Shown: one piece after another, positions 11,521 to 23,014 of the stretch
How the letters are laid out: every line of letters begins with the position of its first letter
Numbering within the stretch: the first letter of the stretch is position 1
Assembly (NCBI RefSeq): GCF_002575655.3
Contig: NC_053036.3
Location: 161,238,627 to 161,302,626, forward strand
Direction: 5' to 3'
Length of the DNA stretch: 64,000 nt
Source: Aegilops tauschii subsp. strangulata
Lineage: Eukaryota; Streptophyta; Magnoliopsida; Poales; Poaceae
Notes under the pieces: model-generated
What the model saw: the letters and a program-made list of their open reading frames with translations, nothing else
What the model was told of the DNA's origin: nothing
Database searches by the model: none
Position numbers and translations under genes: made by a program

Positions 11521-12567
11521 ATGACCACGACAAGCCTCCCAGGGGTAGCCACCTGTGATGGGCGCATTGGCCGCCATCCCAAGTGCAGCGACCGTGGCTA
11601 CGACCGCGGTGGAGGGCGTGGGACAACCGCGGCCCCCGCGGGGACTTGTGTGGTCAGACTCATGAGGACTGCTGGCTGGGCCAGCCTTGCGACGGCCCCT
11701 GGCGTGACCAGCCCCGCGAGGACTATCCTTAGGGGAATGCCGACCTTCCTCCGATGCCGCCGCCTCCAAGGAGATGATGAGGCTGGAGGCTTCGAGGAGC
11801 CACGAGCGATTGCCTGCATCCTGGGTGGTGCTCAGGCTCCCGCCTCTCATTGCATCTTCAAGCAGTTCGCACGCGAGGTGAATGCGGCCCTTCCCAAGCT
11901 AAAGGCGTCGCGTCCCCTCAGGTGGTCCAAGTACGCCATCACCTTTGACTCTACAGACCAGCTCAAGTGCTCAGCCGCCGCTGGCGCGCTCCCGATGGTC
12001 TACGCGCCCACCATCAGCAATGTCCTCGTCACCAAAACGCTCATCGATGGTGGCACGGGGCTCAATGTTGTCTCCGTCGAGACGTTCGAGATGCTCCAGG
12101 TGCCATACGACCAGCTCCTCCCCACCAAGCCCTTCTCAGGGGTGACCGATGGCTCCATCGTCCCCATAGGGCAGATTCGTCTCCCTGTCACCTTCGCCTC
12201 CCGTTCCAAGCTCATCGACTTCTATGTCGCCCACATTCGCCTCCCGTACAATGTTGTCCTCGGTTATCCAGCCCTTGCCAAGTTCATGGCGGCAACTTAC
12301 CACAGATACAATGTCCTCAAGATGTCGCGAAGTGGCGGCATCATGATGGTCGCTTGCGACGAGAAGGATGCAGTGTGCTCCATTGAGCGCGCCTACCAAC
12401 CCGCGGCGGTCGAGAACTCCAATGGCGAGGGTGACACCCTGCATCCTGAAGCCATCCCCAAGAAGAAGAAGCAGCTCCTCCCCAAGGGCCGCCAAGAGGC
12501 TGGCGCGCTCGACGACCGTGCCTCAGGCCCCGCGCCCACTGCCGAGGTGCCTTTCCCTCTCGCATAG
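11521..12567 (+). CDS. Protease-region ORF of the nested Gypsy element
   Basis: An open frame of 348 codons. The first 100 or so (to about 11815) are probably out-of-frame gag read-through. From ACILGGAQAPAS onward it matches the protease region of grass Gypsy elements: LIDGGTGLNVVSVETFEML contains the D-[ST]-G-type active-site loop as DGG, followed by PTKPFSGVTDGS, and the flap/C-terminal part RLPYNVVLGYPALAKFMAA with the conserved LGxPxL. One catalytic Asp per chain, working as a dimer, is normal for this family; DGG instead of DSG/DTG may lower activity. It ends in a lysine-rich stretch (PKKKKQLLPKG) and stops at 12567, before any polymerase. Probably the longest surviving piece of this element's polyprotein. 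Start codon uncertain. Confidence 0.7.
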   Translation: MTTTSLPGVATCDGRIGRHPKCSDRGYDRGGGRGTTAAPAGTCVVRLMRTAGWASLATAPGVTSPARTILRGMPTFLRCRRLQGDDEAGGFEEPRAIACILGGAQAPASHCIFKQFAREVNAALPKLKASRPLRWSKYAITFDSTDQLKCSAAAGALPMVYAPTISNVLVTKTLIDGGTGLNVVSVETFEMLQVPYDQLLPTKPFSGVTDGSIVPIGQIRLPVTFASRSKLIDFYVAHIRLPYNVVLGYPALAKFMAATYHRYNVLKMSRSGGIMMVACDEKDAVCSIERAYQPAAVENSNGEGDTLHPEAIPKKKKQLLPKGRQEAGALDDRASGPAPTAEVPFPLA

Positions 12568-12736
12568 GAAGGCGCGCCCGGAGCCCCTCTCAGGACGGGC
12601 TCGGCGGCTCTCATCTGGAGGGCCTTTGACCTGACAAGTGTCAGAAGGGAGGCATTCGGGCACCATGTGGGGGCGTGCTTCCACGCGCCCCCTGTGAGCA
12701 AGGCGTGAGGCGCCAGGAGCTCAGGAGTTTATCACC

Positions 12737-13093
12737 ATGGAGATCCAGGAGCTTCAAGAGGCGCAAGCCATGCGTGGCGAGCGTCACCCCGCACCGCCCA
12801 GTGTAGCTGCCGCCCTAGACATGGGTGGCGAGCTGCGCGTCTGCGTCAACATCCTAGGCCTCAACAGGGCTGCTTCGCAGGAGCTCTTTTGGCTGTCCCA
12901 CATACGCTGGAGTGGGGGCTACCCCTGCAGCCACGTCCGCATGTCGTTCGGCCTACTGAACGTGGCTACCTCACACCAGCGCTACATGCAGGGCATCCTG
13001 GTGGCTCACGAGGCCAGGCGCAGGGCGGTCTTGGCAGAGGAGGTGCCGGAAACTCGCGAGCCCCCTGGGCCTCAGGAGCCGGCTGGCTCGTGA
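12737..13093 (+). pseudogene. Reverse-transcriptase relic with the catalytic core deleted
   Basis: Within 118 codons two RT landmarks sit side by side: LRVCVNILGLNRA (compare LRxCVDYxDLNKA) and MSFGLLNVATSHQRYMQ (compare MPFGLKNAGATYQRxMQ). In intact Gypsy RT these are separated by a segment that includes the first catalytic Asp. Here only about 20 residues lie between, and the YxDD box that should follow is absent; the ORF ends with EARRRAVLAEEV...PGPQEPAGS. It is still open from an ATG to a stop. I recall a similar shortened ORF in other Triticeae copies, which would mean a propagated deletion derivative and not a one-off break. Confidence 0.65.
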
Positions 13094-13569
13094 GGAGCGA
13101 TCTCTGCAGTGCACATCTTCAGCTACTCCAGCACTTCTACAACGACGGTGCTAGGTGATTTTTTTGGTTTGTTCAGTTGAGGGTGCCCTTCGGGCTGCAT
13201 TATCCTCGGGCTGCCAGGGCCAGCCCCAGTAGTTGTATCATTTTGATTCATGTACTCTGGACTACTTATGTGTGCTCCGGTTATTATGGTTGTTAATGTT
13301 ACACCTGCCGTCTCGTTACCTATGGAGTTACCCTTCGCGACCTTTGCACATTGCTAACCCGCCTCTTGCTCATCCCGCAACGGGGGCTGCTTGCACGGCG
13401 CTTGTGCTTGGGTCCGTCCTTGCAGCGCTGATAAGCCTAAGAGACCGAGCTCTAGTGCACGTCACCTCATCGGGTCCTTAGTGCCTTCGTATTCTCGTGG
13501 AAAGATCATCGGCAGGATAGTAAGCACGGATGCTTGTTGTGTTTTATGGATTGACCCGCAGGAACCCCC

Positions 13570-14320
13570 GGAGTAAGGACCACGGGAGGTTTCAGTAATG
13601 TCGGGCACCCTCGCGGGGCATGCCGCTCCTCTCTCGCGTAGTCCGCTTCCATGTAAAAGGGGGGCCTTGAGCACCGCGCCTCAGGGGCTCCTACTGGCCC
13701 TCGAGCCCTCACCCACTGGCCTTGACCACGGCACCGCGACCTAGCATACCAACGGCGGCCGAGCCTCGCTCAAGAGCCGGGTCCCGAGGACGTAGAGCAC
13801 CCAGGTGAGCGGGGGAGATGGACTCGGTAGGAGCCCTGCAGAGGGGGCACCGTCGGGAGAAGGGCATAGCCTAACGCTACACAAGAAACTCGACCTCACA
13901 GCAAAGGGACCACCGCAGGCTCGCCAAGATAAGTCACCTCACACGCACAGGCGCAAACCTCATAATCAGCGCCTTGTCTCTGGCGATCTCGCTCGGGCAA
14001 GGAGCTTCCCTTTCAGTCCTTCGGAAGCCGCTTGCGCGCCAAAGGGGACCCCCTGAGCATCGCGCCTCAGGGGCTCTTACCAGACCTCGGGCCGCTCACC
14101 TCCTGGCCTTGACCACGACATCGCGACCTGGCATACCAGCGACGGCTGAACCTGGCCTGGGGACTGGGTCCTGCCGACGTAGAGCACTAAGCTACCGTGA
14201 GAATGAAAGGGGGAACCATGCCAAAGCGAGAGGCGCAAACACGACATCGATTGGAAATGATAACATTAAAGTGCGAATGTCGCAGTTTTTACATACCCCC
14301 ATGGGGCCCATCATGATTTT
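13570..14320 (+). repeat. Spacer of the nested Gypsy element with an approximately 150-bp direct duplication
   Basis: 13660-13805 (GAGCACCGCGCCTCAGGGGC ... GACGTAGAGCAC) and 14048-14190 (GAGCATCGCGCCTCAGGGGC ... GACGTAGAGCAC) are imperfect direct copies about 390 bp apart, both containing GGCCTTGACCACG and GCATACCA. No plausible protein. The spacer lies between the polymerase relic and the antisense ORF. Confidence 0.6.
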
Positions 14321-14355
14321 TGCGCAGGAATGAAGCAAAAGGAAAAAACCTCCTG

Positions 14356-15143
14356 AGAGCCATGGCCTTGGCGGTGTTGCCAACGATGTCAGGGTGGCGC
14401 TCCTCCTCCTCTAGGCCCGGGCACGGAGGTGCGGCGGCTCGTAGCTGCCGTCGTCACTCGAGCCTGGTCCGGAGGAAGCGCTACTGCTGTCGGAGGAATT
14501 ACAGACAAGGCCAAGGGCAAGTTCACCTCCTAGAGACCTCGCCGCCCTGCTGGCCTATAAGGGGGCCGCCGTCTTGTGCGCCTCCCCTGGGGCGACATTC
14601 CAGACGTCGGTCGTCCTCTCCGAAGACCTTGAAGAAGAGCGTCGAAGCCCCGTCGTACTCGAAGTGGATGGTGTGTCTCCCCTCCGAGCTGCAGGCGCGG
14701 GCGATCTCACTCCATCCCCGGGTCATGAACACGTCATCGGAGTCGACGGCCTCGACCTCCGCCTCTGAAGCATGGCTGCAGCAGCCATCGTGTTGCAGCC
14801 ACAGCTCGACGGGCCCCGTCAGCGGTATCCCTTGCCAGGGACCACGGGAGCCGGATCCACGTTCCCGGCGGCATTGCTGCCCACACCACAAACTTGCGGG
14901 CCGTGCCTTCGGCATGCGTCTGCGGGTGGAGTGGTCGTACGGCCACCGCTTGTTCTCCCCCACGACTCCATCCCTTGGGGCTTCCATGGCTGCTGTTGTG
15001 GACAGGGCTATGTGCGCGAGCATACGTGCGGACCGGGAAGCCCGGTGGAGCGCGCTCCTGCCTGGGCCGCGTTGCCAAGGGCACCGTGGTGGCCCGCGAG
15101 GGCAATTGCGCCTTTTCTTCAATGGGAGCAGCTCAAGTTCCAC
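14356..15143 (-). pseudogene. Antisense ORF with a B3-like DNA-binding domain
   Basis: On the strand opposite to the element, 15143-14523 is open for 206 codons. Its N-terminal half is arginine-rich (KKRRNCPRGPPRCPWQRGP; RPASLWCG). Its C-terminal half reads GIPLTGPVELWLQHDGCCSH, then DSDDVFMTRGWSEIARACSS, then EGRHTIHFEYDGASTLFFKVF. The order (beta strands with a GW...F/A helix, then G..xxFxYDGxxxxxVxVF) is that of a plant B3 domain. A serine-rich tail, interrupted by stops and a frame change, continues to about 14356. There is no ATG at the frame start, so the true start is unknown. If once expressed, a DNA-binding role is likely. Antisense ORFs at this position are known in several plant Gypsy lineages. 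Confidence 0.6.
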
Positions 15144-15482
15144 CTGAGGGGTTTTCCCTTCTCCGCGGCGGAGAACCTCCTCACTGGCGTAATGGACGCT
15201 CTGGCAGAGTGGCGGGGTGAAGAAGAATGAGCGAGCGGCGAGTAGATGAAGATGGGCCGTGGGCTCCGCCCCCCCCGGTTTAATGATGGCCTTTCTGCAT
15301 GCACCAAGAAGTTGTCAAGTCGGGCAGTTGCCGAGGGAGCGTGGGGAAGTGGAGACGCCCATGTCCCATCAAGCACCACATGTCAGCCTGGCCCACAGAC
15401 GATTGGGGCACGCGGGACTTCGCCCTTGCCTTTGGGTTCGCCTCGAAGCCAAGTCTGAGCATGCCTTGGACCCGGGAGCTAC

Positions 15483-16352
15483 TGTCGGTATTCTGGGAAC
15501 CAGAGTACCCAGGCTTGCCTGCCTGTGGCCCATTGCGTGGCTCCCTCTATGGCCTGGTACGGCCCACATCGACGCGACCATCAAGACAAGACCCTCACGA
15601 GGGGCCATGCCTCGCGAGGCGGCCGACGCCAAGACCTCCGGAGGGAGCGGCCTCCCCAGACTGCTCTTGGGGAGCGGAGATTCCTATGCAGCTGCCCAAC
15701 CTCATGAGGTCGCGGCACAAGCCATAACTACCAAGGCCAGGCGGGCGCCAGCGGGCGCAGAGAGGACAATTTCCTCTTCGATGCTAAGGAGGCAAGTGCA
15801 GGCGTGGGTTCCCGAGGAATCAGGCAATGGTTTTCGTTCCAGTGCAACAAGACCAAGACCACCTGGACGACAGGAAGGATCTCATCGCCGAGCCCACTGC
15901 GGCGTCATGACCAGAAGCTTTGTAGGTGAAGACCACCTTTCGTCAGGATGAGATGTACTACTTGTCCCCTTTCAAATTGGCACTGTGGAATGCCTTCCCG
16001 CCTATGTTTTGGGGGAAGAGGGCCAAGGCCACTATAAATATAGGTTAGCCACCACCATAGAGGGGGATGGGAACCTCTCAGCTCATTCCCTCATGAGAGC
16101 AAGCCCCGCGAGGTTGTTCTTCCCTTGTACTTGTTCATCCTCAACCCCTCGTGAGGCAAATCCACCACAAAGCAGGAGTAGGGTCTTACACCGCAAGGTG
16201 GCCCGAACCTGGATAAACTGCCGTGTCCATCTTCTTCCTTGTTCATCGAGCTAGGCCGTGGGGTGATGGGGTGGTAGGCTGGAGAGTTGAGTTCTTCGCA
16301 CACGCCCCAGAGTTTGAACCTTCCTTGGGTCCATGGAGCCCTGAATCCGACA
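15483..16352 (+). repeat. 3' LTR of the nested Gypsy element
   Basis: TGTCGGTATTCTGGG ... CTGAATCCGACA, 870 bp. TATA box CACTATAAATATAGG at about 16030. Compared with the 5' LTR it has extra sequence around 16200-16270 and scattered substitutions, so the insertion is not recent. Confidence 0.9.
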
Positions 16353-16357
16353 ATACT

Positions 16358-18881
16358 GATTCTTTTTGCACAAGATTGATATACAAATTCCCTCCGCTGT
16401 CCTAATTTTGCTAAATTTTTGGAGTTACAGAAGTATTCGAAGTTTACAGATTACTACAGACTGTTCTATTTTTGACAGATTCTGTTTTCTATGTGTTTGC
16501 TTATTTTGATGAATCTATGGGTAGTATCAGGGGGTATGAACCATGGAGAAGTTGGAATACATTAGATATTACACCAATATAAATAAAGAATGAGTTCACA
16601 ACATTACCAAAAGTGGTGATTTATTTTCTTATACTAACGGATCTCATGAGTTTTCTGTTGAGTTTTGTGTTGTGAAATTTTCAAGTTTTGGGTAAAGATT
16701 TGATGGACAATGGAATAAGGAGTGGCAAAAGCCTAAGCTTGGGGATGCCCAAGGCACCCCAAGGTAATATTCAAGGACAACCAATAGCCTAAACTTGGGG
16801 ATGCCCTGGAAGGCATCCCCTCTTTCGTCTTCATCCATCGGTAAATTTACTTGAGGCCATATTTTTATTCAGCACATGATGTGTGCTTTGCTTGGAGCGT
16901 CTTGTATGATATGAGTCTTTTCTTTTTAATTTGCCACAATCATCCTTGATGTACACACCTTTTGAGAGGACACACATGAATCGTGAATTTATTAGAATAT
17001 TCTATGTGCTTCACTTATATCTTTTGAGCTAGGCAATTTGCTCTACTGCTTCACTTATATCGTTTTAGAGCACGACCGTGGCTTTATTTTATAGAAATTC
17101 TTGAACTCTCTTGCTTCACTTATATTATTTTGAGAGTCTCTCTAAACAGCATGGTAATTTTCTTTGGTTATGAATCTAGTCCTAATATGATGGGCATCCA
17201 AGTGGGATATAATCAAAACTTCCATATAAAGTGCATTGAATACTATGAGAAGTTTGATTCCTTATGATTATTTTGAGATATAAAGATGGTAATATTAGAG
17301 TCATGCTAGTGAGTAATTGTGGATTGGTAGAAATACTTATTTTATAGTTTGTGATTCCTGTAGCATGCACGTATGGTGAACCGTTATGTGATGAAGTCGG
17401 AGCATGATTTATTTATTGATTGTCTTCCTTATGATTGGCGGTCAGGGACGAGCGATGGTCTTTTACTACCAATCTATCCCCTAGGAGCATGTGTCTATTA
17501 CTTTGTTTTGATAGCTAATATTTTTTTGCAATAAGTATGCGAGATCTTTATGACTAATGTTGAGTCCATGGATTATACGCACTGTCACCCTTCCACCATT
17601 GCTAGCCTCTCTAGTACCGCGCAACTTTCGTCGGTGCATTAAACCCGCCATCACCTTCCTCAAAACAGCCACCATACCTACCTATTATGGTATTTCCATA
17701 ACCATTCTGAGATATATTGCCATGCAACTTCCACCGTTCCGTTTATTATGACACGCTTCATCATTGTCATATTGCTTTGCATGATCATGTTGTTGACATC
17801 AGATTTGTGGCAAAGCCGCCATTCATATTTTTTAATACATGTCACTCTTGAGTCATTGCACATCCCGGTACACCGCCGGAGGCATTCATATAGAGTCATA
17901 TATTTGTTCTAGATCGAGTTGTAATTCTTGAGTTGTAAGTAAATAAAAGTGTGATGATCATCATTATTAGAGCATTGTCCCATGTGAGGAAAGGATGAAG
18001 GAAGCTATGATTCCCTCACAAGTTGGGATGAGTCTCCGGACTTTACAAAAAATAAAAGAGGCCAAAGAATCCCACAAAAAATGAGAGAAAAGAGAGAAGG
18101 GACAATGCTACTATCCTTTTTCCACACTTGTGCTTCAAAGTAGCACCATGATTTTCATGATAGAGAGTCTCCTATGTTATCACTTTCATATACTAGTGGG
18201 AAATTTTCATTATATAACTTGGCTTGTACATTCCAATGATGGGCTTCCTCAAATTGCCCTAGGTCTTCGTGAGCAAGCAAGTTGGATGCACACCCACTTA
18301 GTTTCTTTTTGAGCTTTCATACACTTACAGCTCTAGTGCATCCGTTGCATGGCAATCCCTACTCACTCACATTGATATCTATTGATGGGCATCTCCATAG
18401 CCCGTTGATACGCCTAGTTGATGTGAGACTATCTCCTTCTTTTTGTTTTTTCCACACCCACCATATTCTATTCCACCTATAGTGCTATATCCATGGCTGC
18501 CGCTCATGTATTGCGTGAAAATTGAAGAAGTTTGAGAACATCAAAAGTATGAAACAATTGCTTGGCATGTCATCGGGGTTGTGCATGATTTAATACTTTG
18601 TGTGATGAAGATGGAGCATAGCCAGACTATATGATTTTGTAGGGATAACTTTCTTTGGCCATGTTATTTTGAGAAGAGATGATTGCTTTGTTAGTATGCT
18701 TGAAGTATTATTGTTCTTATGTCAATATTAAGCTTTTGTTTTGAATCTTATGGATCCGAATATTCAAGCCACAATAAAGAAAATTACATGGATAAATATG
18801 TTAGGTAGCATTCCACATCAAAAATTCTGTTTTTATCATTTACCTACTCGAGGACGAGCAGGAATTAAGCTTGGGGATGCT
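16358..18881 (+). other. Non-coding 3' internal region of the Sabrina-like element
   Basis: A/T-rich, no long frame. It includes CCTAAGCTTGGGGATGCCC twice (about 16732 and 16792), short TTCACTTATAT repeats (about 17010-17130), and CTACTCGAGGACGAGCAGG just before the 3' LTR. This matches the long non-coding 3' part I associate with this family. Nothing else is visible. Confidence 0.7.
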
Positions 18882-19422
18882 TGATACGTCTCCATCGTAT
18901 CTATAATTATTTATTTTTACATGCTATTATATTATCTGTTTTGGATGTTTTATATGAATTAATATGCTATTTTATATTATTTCTGGGACTAACCTATTAA
19001 CCTAGAGCCAGTTTCTGTTTTTCCTTGTTTTTGAGTTTCGCAGAAAAGGAATATCAAACGGAGTCCAAATGGAATAAATTTTTGTGATGCTTTTTTTGGA
19101 CCAGAAGACATCTACGAGACTTGGAGATGAAGTTAGAAGACCCACGAGGCAACGACAAGCCGTAGGGGCGTGCCCTAGGGGGGCGCCCCTGGCTTCTGGC
19201 CCCCTCGGGAGTCCACCGACCTCCTTCCTTGGCCTATAAATTCAGATATATTCCCAAACCCTCAAAAGAATCCACGAAAATACTTTTCCGCCACCGCAAC
19301 CTTTTTTTCCCGTGAGATCCCATCTCTGGGCCTTTTTCGGCTATCTGCCTTAGGGGGATTCGATCACGGAGGGCATCTACATCAACCCTATTGCCCTTCC
19401 AATGAAGCGTGAGTAGTTTACC

Positions 19423-21986
19423 TGTAACATCCCAAATTTTCAATTTGGAATGTTATACATAGGTCATTCATGCATATCATATTTTTATTGCATTTCGTTT
19501 TGTGATCCTCGAAATTCTAAGCAACTCAAGGACCCACGGAGAGAGTTGGGGATTTCACGTTTTTCATATTTGAATTTTGTCAAATATCGAAACAAGGATC
19601 AATTTGGTTTTAATTATTTTTCTCTCCGAAAATATTTCATATTAAAATATATGAGAGGAGATAATATGACTACTCCAAAATAAATGAAATATTGGAGGAA
19701 AAATATCAAAATAAAATAAATAAATTTTATTTGGAGTTTATTGCAATTTTATTTGAATTAGGAAAAATATGCATTTTGCAAAACTGCATTAGAGGCCCAA
19801 ATAAATGTTCACTTTGTCCGGAATATTATTAGAGGACCGTGAAAATTAATTTCAGGATTTTTGGAGTCTGTTTAGTATTTCTTTTGTTTGTTTTTCCGCT
19901 TCAGGTTTTAAAAAAAAGTTGCACCGACCTAAACGGGCCGTGTCCGACTAGGACTCCTGGCCCGGCCGGCCTTTATAAGCCGGGAGACTCGACCCCGCCG
20001 CCAAACCCTAGCGCCGCCGACGCCCCGCACTGCCGCCGCCCCGCCACCCGACCCCGCCGGAGCCGCCGCCGCCGCCCCACGATCCCGCCGCTGCCGCCGC
20101 CAACCTCCACGGAGGTAGAAACCGCCGTCGTCATCGTCTCAGTTTTTTTCCAGAAAACCCTAGATCGGTTTTGTTCAATTTTTTTCGGTTCAGTTATTTA
20201 GCGGATGTTCGTCCGTACATTCATTTTAACGAACGCTGTTCATCCGTTAGCCGCAGACAGCGAACGTTTGTTCGTTAGCCTGTTCGTCAGTTTTTATTTT
20301 TCCAGGGTTTTTCCGCGATTATTTCCGATCGCGATTTCTGCCCTAATCTTCGAGCTAGTATAACTTTTCGCTTGTTTATCCAAATATGGTGAAACAAGCG
20401 CCTAGATCTTCGTCTCGAAGCCCTCTTTCTGTTTAACCAACTTGAACAAGATTTTGGTACTGTAAAATTTGACTTTAGCCCAGATTAGTAATCGGACCTT
20501 GTTTCTTTCGCAGCTTGAGTTTCGTTGCACCGTTTGATTCGATTCTTTTTGCAAACCGGAGTTCTTCAGTTGAACTTTCTGGTTAGATCTTTTTATTTGA
20601 GATTTACCCGTGCATTTTGCTTGAGTGCTTATGTATGCTATTGTTTGTTTGTGATAGAATTTCCAGAGTGCGAAGCGTGCTACTACGAGTCACTAGGTTT
20701 TGCGGATCGTCAGCAAGGCAAGTAACACATTGATCATAATCTTTTCATACCCAGTTTTTATGCATTAGTTACAATCCTCAAACACTGCATGATTAGGATG
20801 TGATTAACTTGTGGGTCTGGGAAGTAGTTGATGAGGTAGAACCTATACCTGTTTTATTATCAAACCCTTGGGAGTTAGTTCTACGCTATGCTTATATTGC
20901 CATGCTATGCTCGTAGACGTGGATGGGTTTGAGTGTATTCCATGACAGATGTGAGATTGTTAATTAATGATTCAATTTAAGGTGGCAACTTTAATACACA
21001 TCTGGGTGGATTGTTAGTTTTGGGCACCTGGGGTTATACCAGTGTTGTCCTAGGAGATCCTGGGGTTATACCGTGTGATCCTCCTATGGTCCGCCACCCA
21101 GGCTCAAAGGGATCATAAGATTATTCATGCAAGAGACTTCCGTGTGCAGCCACAAGCTATTATGGGCTCTAGCATAGTTGAGTAGGTTGCATGACGTCTT
21201 CCAGTGGTAGGCTAGCAGATGTAGGGGATGTAGGTTGGTACTGTCTACCTGGGGTTAGAGTTAATGCTTCTGAAAGACTGTGTCTCGGTCATCCGTTTCT
21301 CAAACACCATGTAGTGCGAGAAATTCCAACGGAGGAGATCGACTCTTGTGGGGAAAAGTGCGCAAACCTCTGCAGAGTGTATAAACTAATCATGGTTAGC
21401 CGTGTCCCCGGTTATGGACAACTTGAGTATCTGGTACTTGAATTATTGATTTGATCTCATCACTCTAAATTAATTTGTTCGGTTGTTAATGATTACTTTT
21501 AATTGGAATTGAGATGGGGGTATCATTCTCAATGTTTCAACCACCATGGTAGTTAAATAAAAATTTATTCCTTTGTTGTAGGGAAAAATTGGCTTTTCGC
21601 AAAAACATTATAACCATAGAGCCTCCACCAGCCATATATGCATGTAGTGATAGCTATTATTCATCATTATCCTATGGTGTGAATTTGCCAGTACATTCAA
21701 TGTACTGACCCTTTGTGGCTGCAACGTCTCATGTTGCAGGAATCTTACGACGAGTAAGTGATACGTTAGGGTTACGATTTCTACGCTCATCTTTGCCGTT
21801 GGTGTTGATGGGAATCCACAACATTGTTGTTACTTCCGCTATTTGGATTGAGGTAATAGTATTTACGTTATTTATACATGTGATTTACCTCTGTTATAAA
21901 TCCTCGAGTACTATGTGTGTCAGCATACCGATCCAGGGATGACACTTAAGCACAGAGACTTGACCGTCTGAGGTCGGGTCGCTACA
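19423..21986 (+). mobile_element. Solo LTR of a Gypsy-type element, 2.56 kb
   Basis: Begins TGTAACATCCCAAAT, ends GGGTCGCTACA, and is flanked by perfect 5-bp duplications TTACC (19418-19422 and 21987-21991). No internal region or second LTR, so it is a solo LTR left by LTR-LTR recombination. Orientation follows the TATA box at about 19973 (CCTTTATAAGCC) with a GCC-rich gene-like leader (about 19990-20110) downstream. It carries short open stretches but no convincing protein. It sits inside the 3' LTR of the Sabrina-like element and is therefore younger than it. Confidence 0.88.
19971..19980 (+). promoter_or_regulatory. TATA box of the solo LTR
   Basis: CTTTATAAGC is followed within 35 bases by CCAAACCCTAGCGCCGCCG, an arrangement like a grass gene promoter and 5' leader. 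The LTR could still act as a promoter reading rightward. Confidence 0.5.
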
Positions 21987-23014
21987 TTACCTCAGACCTC
22001 CGGGTCCATAGCTAGTAGATAGATGGCTTCTTCTCTCTCTTTGATCTTCAATACAATGTTCTCCTTGATGTTCTTGGACTATCCGATGTAATCTTCTTTT
22101 GCGGTGTGTTTGTCGAGATCCGATGAATTGTGGATTTATGATCAGATTATCTATGAATATTATTTGAATCTTCTCTGAATTCTTATATGCATGATTTGAT
22201 ATCTTTGCATTTCTCTTCGAATTATCGGTTTGGTTTGGCCAACTAGATTGGTATTTCTTGCAATGGGAGAGGTGCTTAATTTTGGGTCCAATCTTGCGAT
22301 GTCCTCACCCAGTGACATAGTAGGTGTAGCGAGGCACGTATTTTATTGTTGCCATCAAGGATAAAAAGATGGGGTTTTCATCATATTGGTTGAGTTTATC
22401 CCTCTACATCATGTCATCTTACTTAAGGCGTTACTCCGTTCTTTATGAACTTAATACTCTAGATGCATGCTGGATAGCGGTTGATGTGGGGAGTAATAGT
22501 AGTAGATGCAGGCAGGAGTCGGTATACTTGACACGGACGTGATGCCTATATGCATAACATTGCGTTGGATATCGTCATAACTTTGCGCTTTTCTATCAAT
22601 TGCTCGACAGTAATTTGTTCACCCATCGTATTATTTGCCTTCAAGAGAGAAGCGTCTAGTGAAACCTATGGCCTCCGGGTCTATTTTCCATCATATATTT
22701 CAGATCTACAAACCAAAAATGCCTTGCTACAATTTATTTACTTTATTTTGTTTTATGTTTTAGCAATCTTTCATACCTATCTCTATCAGATCTCACCTTT
22801 GCAATTGACTGTGAAGGGATTGACAACCCCTTTATCGCGTTGGGTGCAAGTGTTTGATTCTTTGTGCTGGTGCATAGATTGGAGACTTGCTTGTACCTCC
22901 TATTGGATTGATACCTTCGTTCTCTAACTGAGGGAAATACTTATCTCTACTTTACTGCATCACCCTTTCCTCTTCAAGGGAAAAATCAACACAATCTCAA
23001 GAAGTAGCAATGCT

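Larger units (their letters stand above)
9336..16352 (+). mobile_element. Nested 7.0-kb Gypsy element with a deleted polymerase
   Basis: Complete element: LTRs 9336-10135 and 15483-16352, a perfect ATACT duplication, primer-site-like TTTGGCGCGCCAGGTTGGGG immediately after the 5' LTR, and a purine-rich GACCCGGGAGCTAC before the 3' LTR. Internal order: gag (about 10207-11480, broken), aspartic protease (about 11820-12450), a shrunken reverse-transcriptase relic (12737-13093), a spacer with an internal duplication, then an antisense ORF with a B3-like domain. It lacks the RT core, RNase H and integrase, so it must have been moved in trans if it moved in this form. Confidence 0.9.
6381..23009 (+). 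mobile_element. Sabrina-like Gypsy element (non-autonomous), with two later insertions inside
   Basis: Full element with both LTRs and a perfect 5-bp duplication (ATGCT). The total is 16,629 bp, of which about 7.0 kb (9336-16352) and 2.56 kb (19423-21986) are later insertions. Primer site after the 5' LTR: TTTCTGGCTCCGTTACTGGGG (7960-7980), a mutated tRNA-Asp-type site. Polypurine-like AGCTTGGGGATGCT lies directly before the 3' LTR at 18882. The internal region has one degenerate ORF (8226-9110) and then a long non-coding part. It has no capsid, protease, reverse transcriptase or integrase that I can recognise. The family name is from memory of the LTR and the CTACTCGAGGACGAGCAGG 3' text. Confidence 0.85.
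18882..23009 (+). repeat. 3' LTR of the Sabrina-like element, split by a solo LTR
   Basis: TGATACGTCTCCATCG at 18882 to GAAGTAGCA at 23009. After removing 19423-21986 and one TTACC, about 1.56 kb remains, matching the 1.57-kb 5' LTR along its length. TATA box GGCCTATAAATTC at about 19231. Confidence 0.9.

Noticed and set aside
11521..11815. First 100 codons of the 348-codon ORF as real protease N-terminus.
   Set aside because: They lie over gag in a different frame and show no family resemblance until about residue 97.
12000..12500. Long shadow ORFs antisense to the protease region.
   Set aside because: High GC makes stops rare; the plus-strand frame has family motifs, the others do not.
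20030..20115. A CpG-rich GCC-repeat segment as the first exon of a host gene.
   Set aside because: It lies within a solo LTR with perfect target duplications, so it belongs to the LTR leader.
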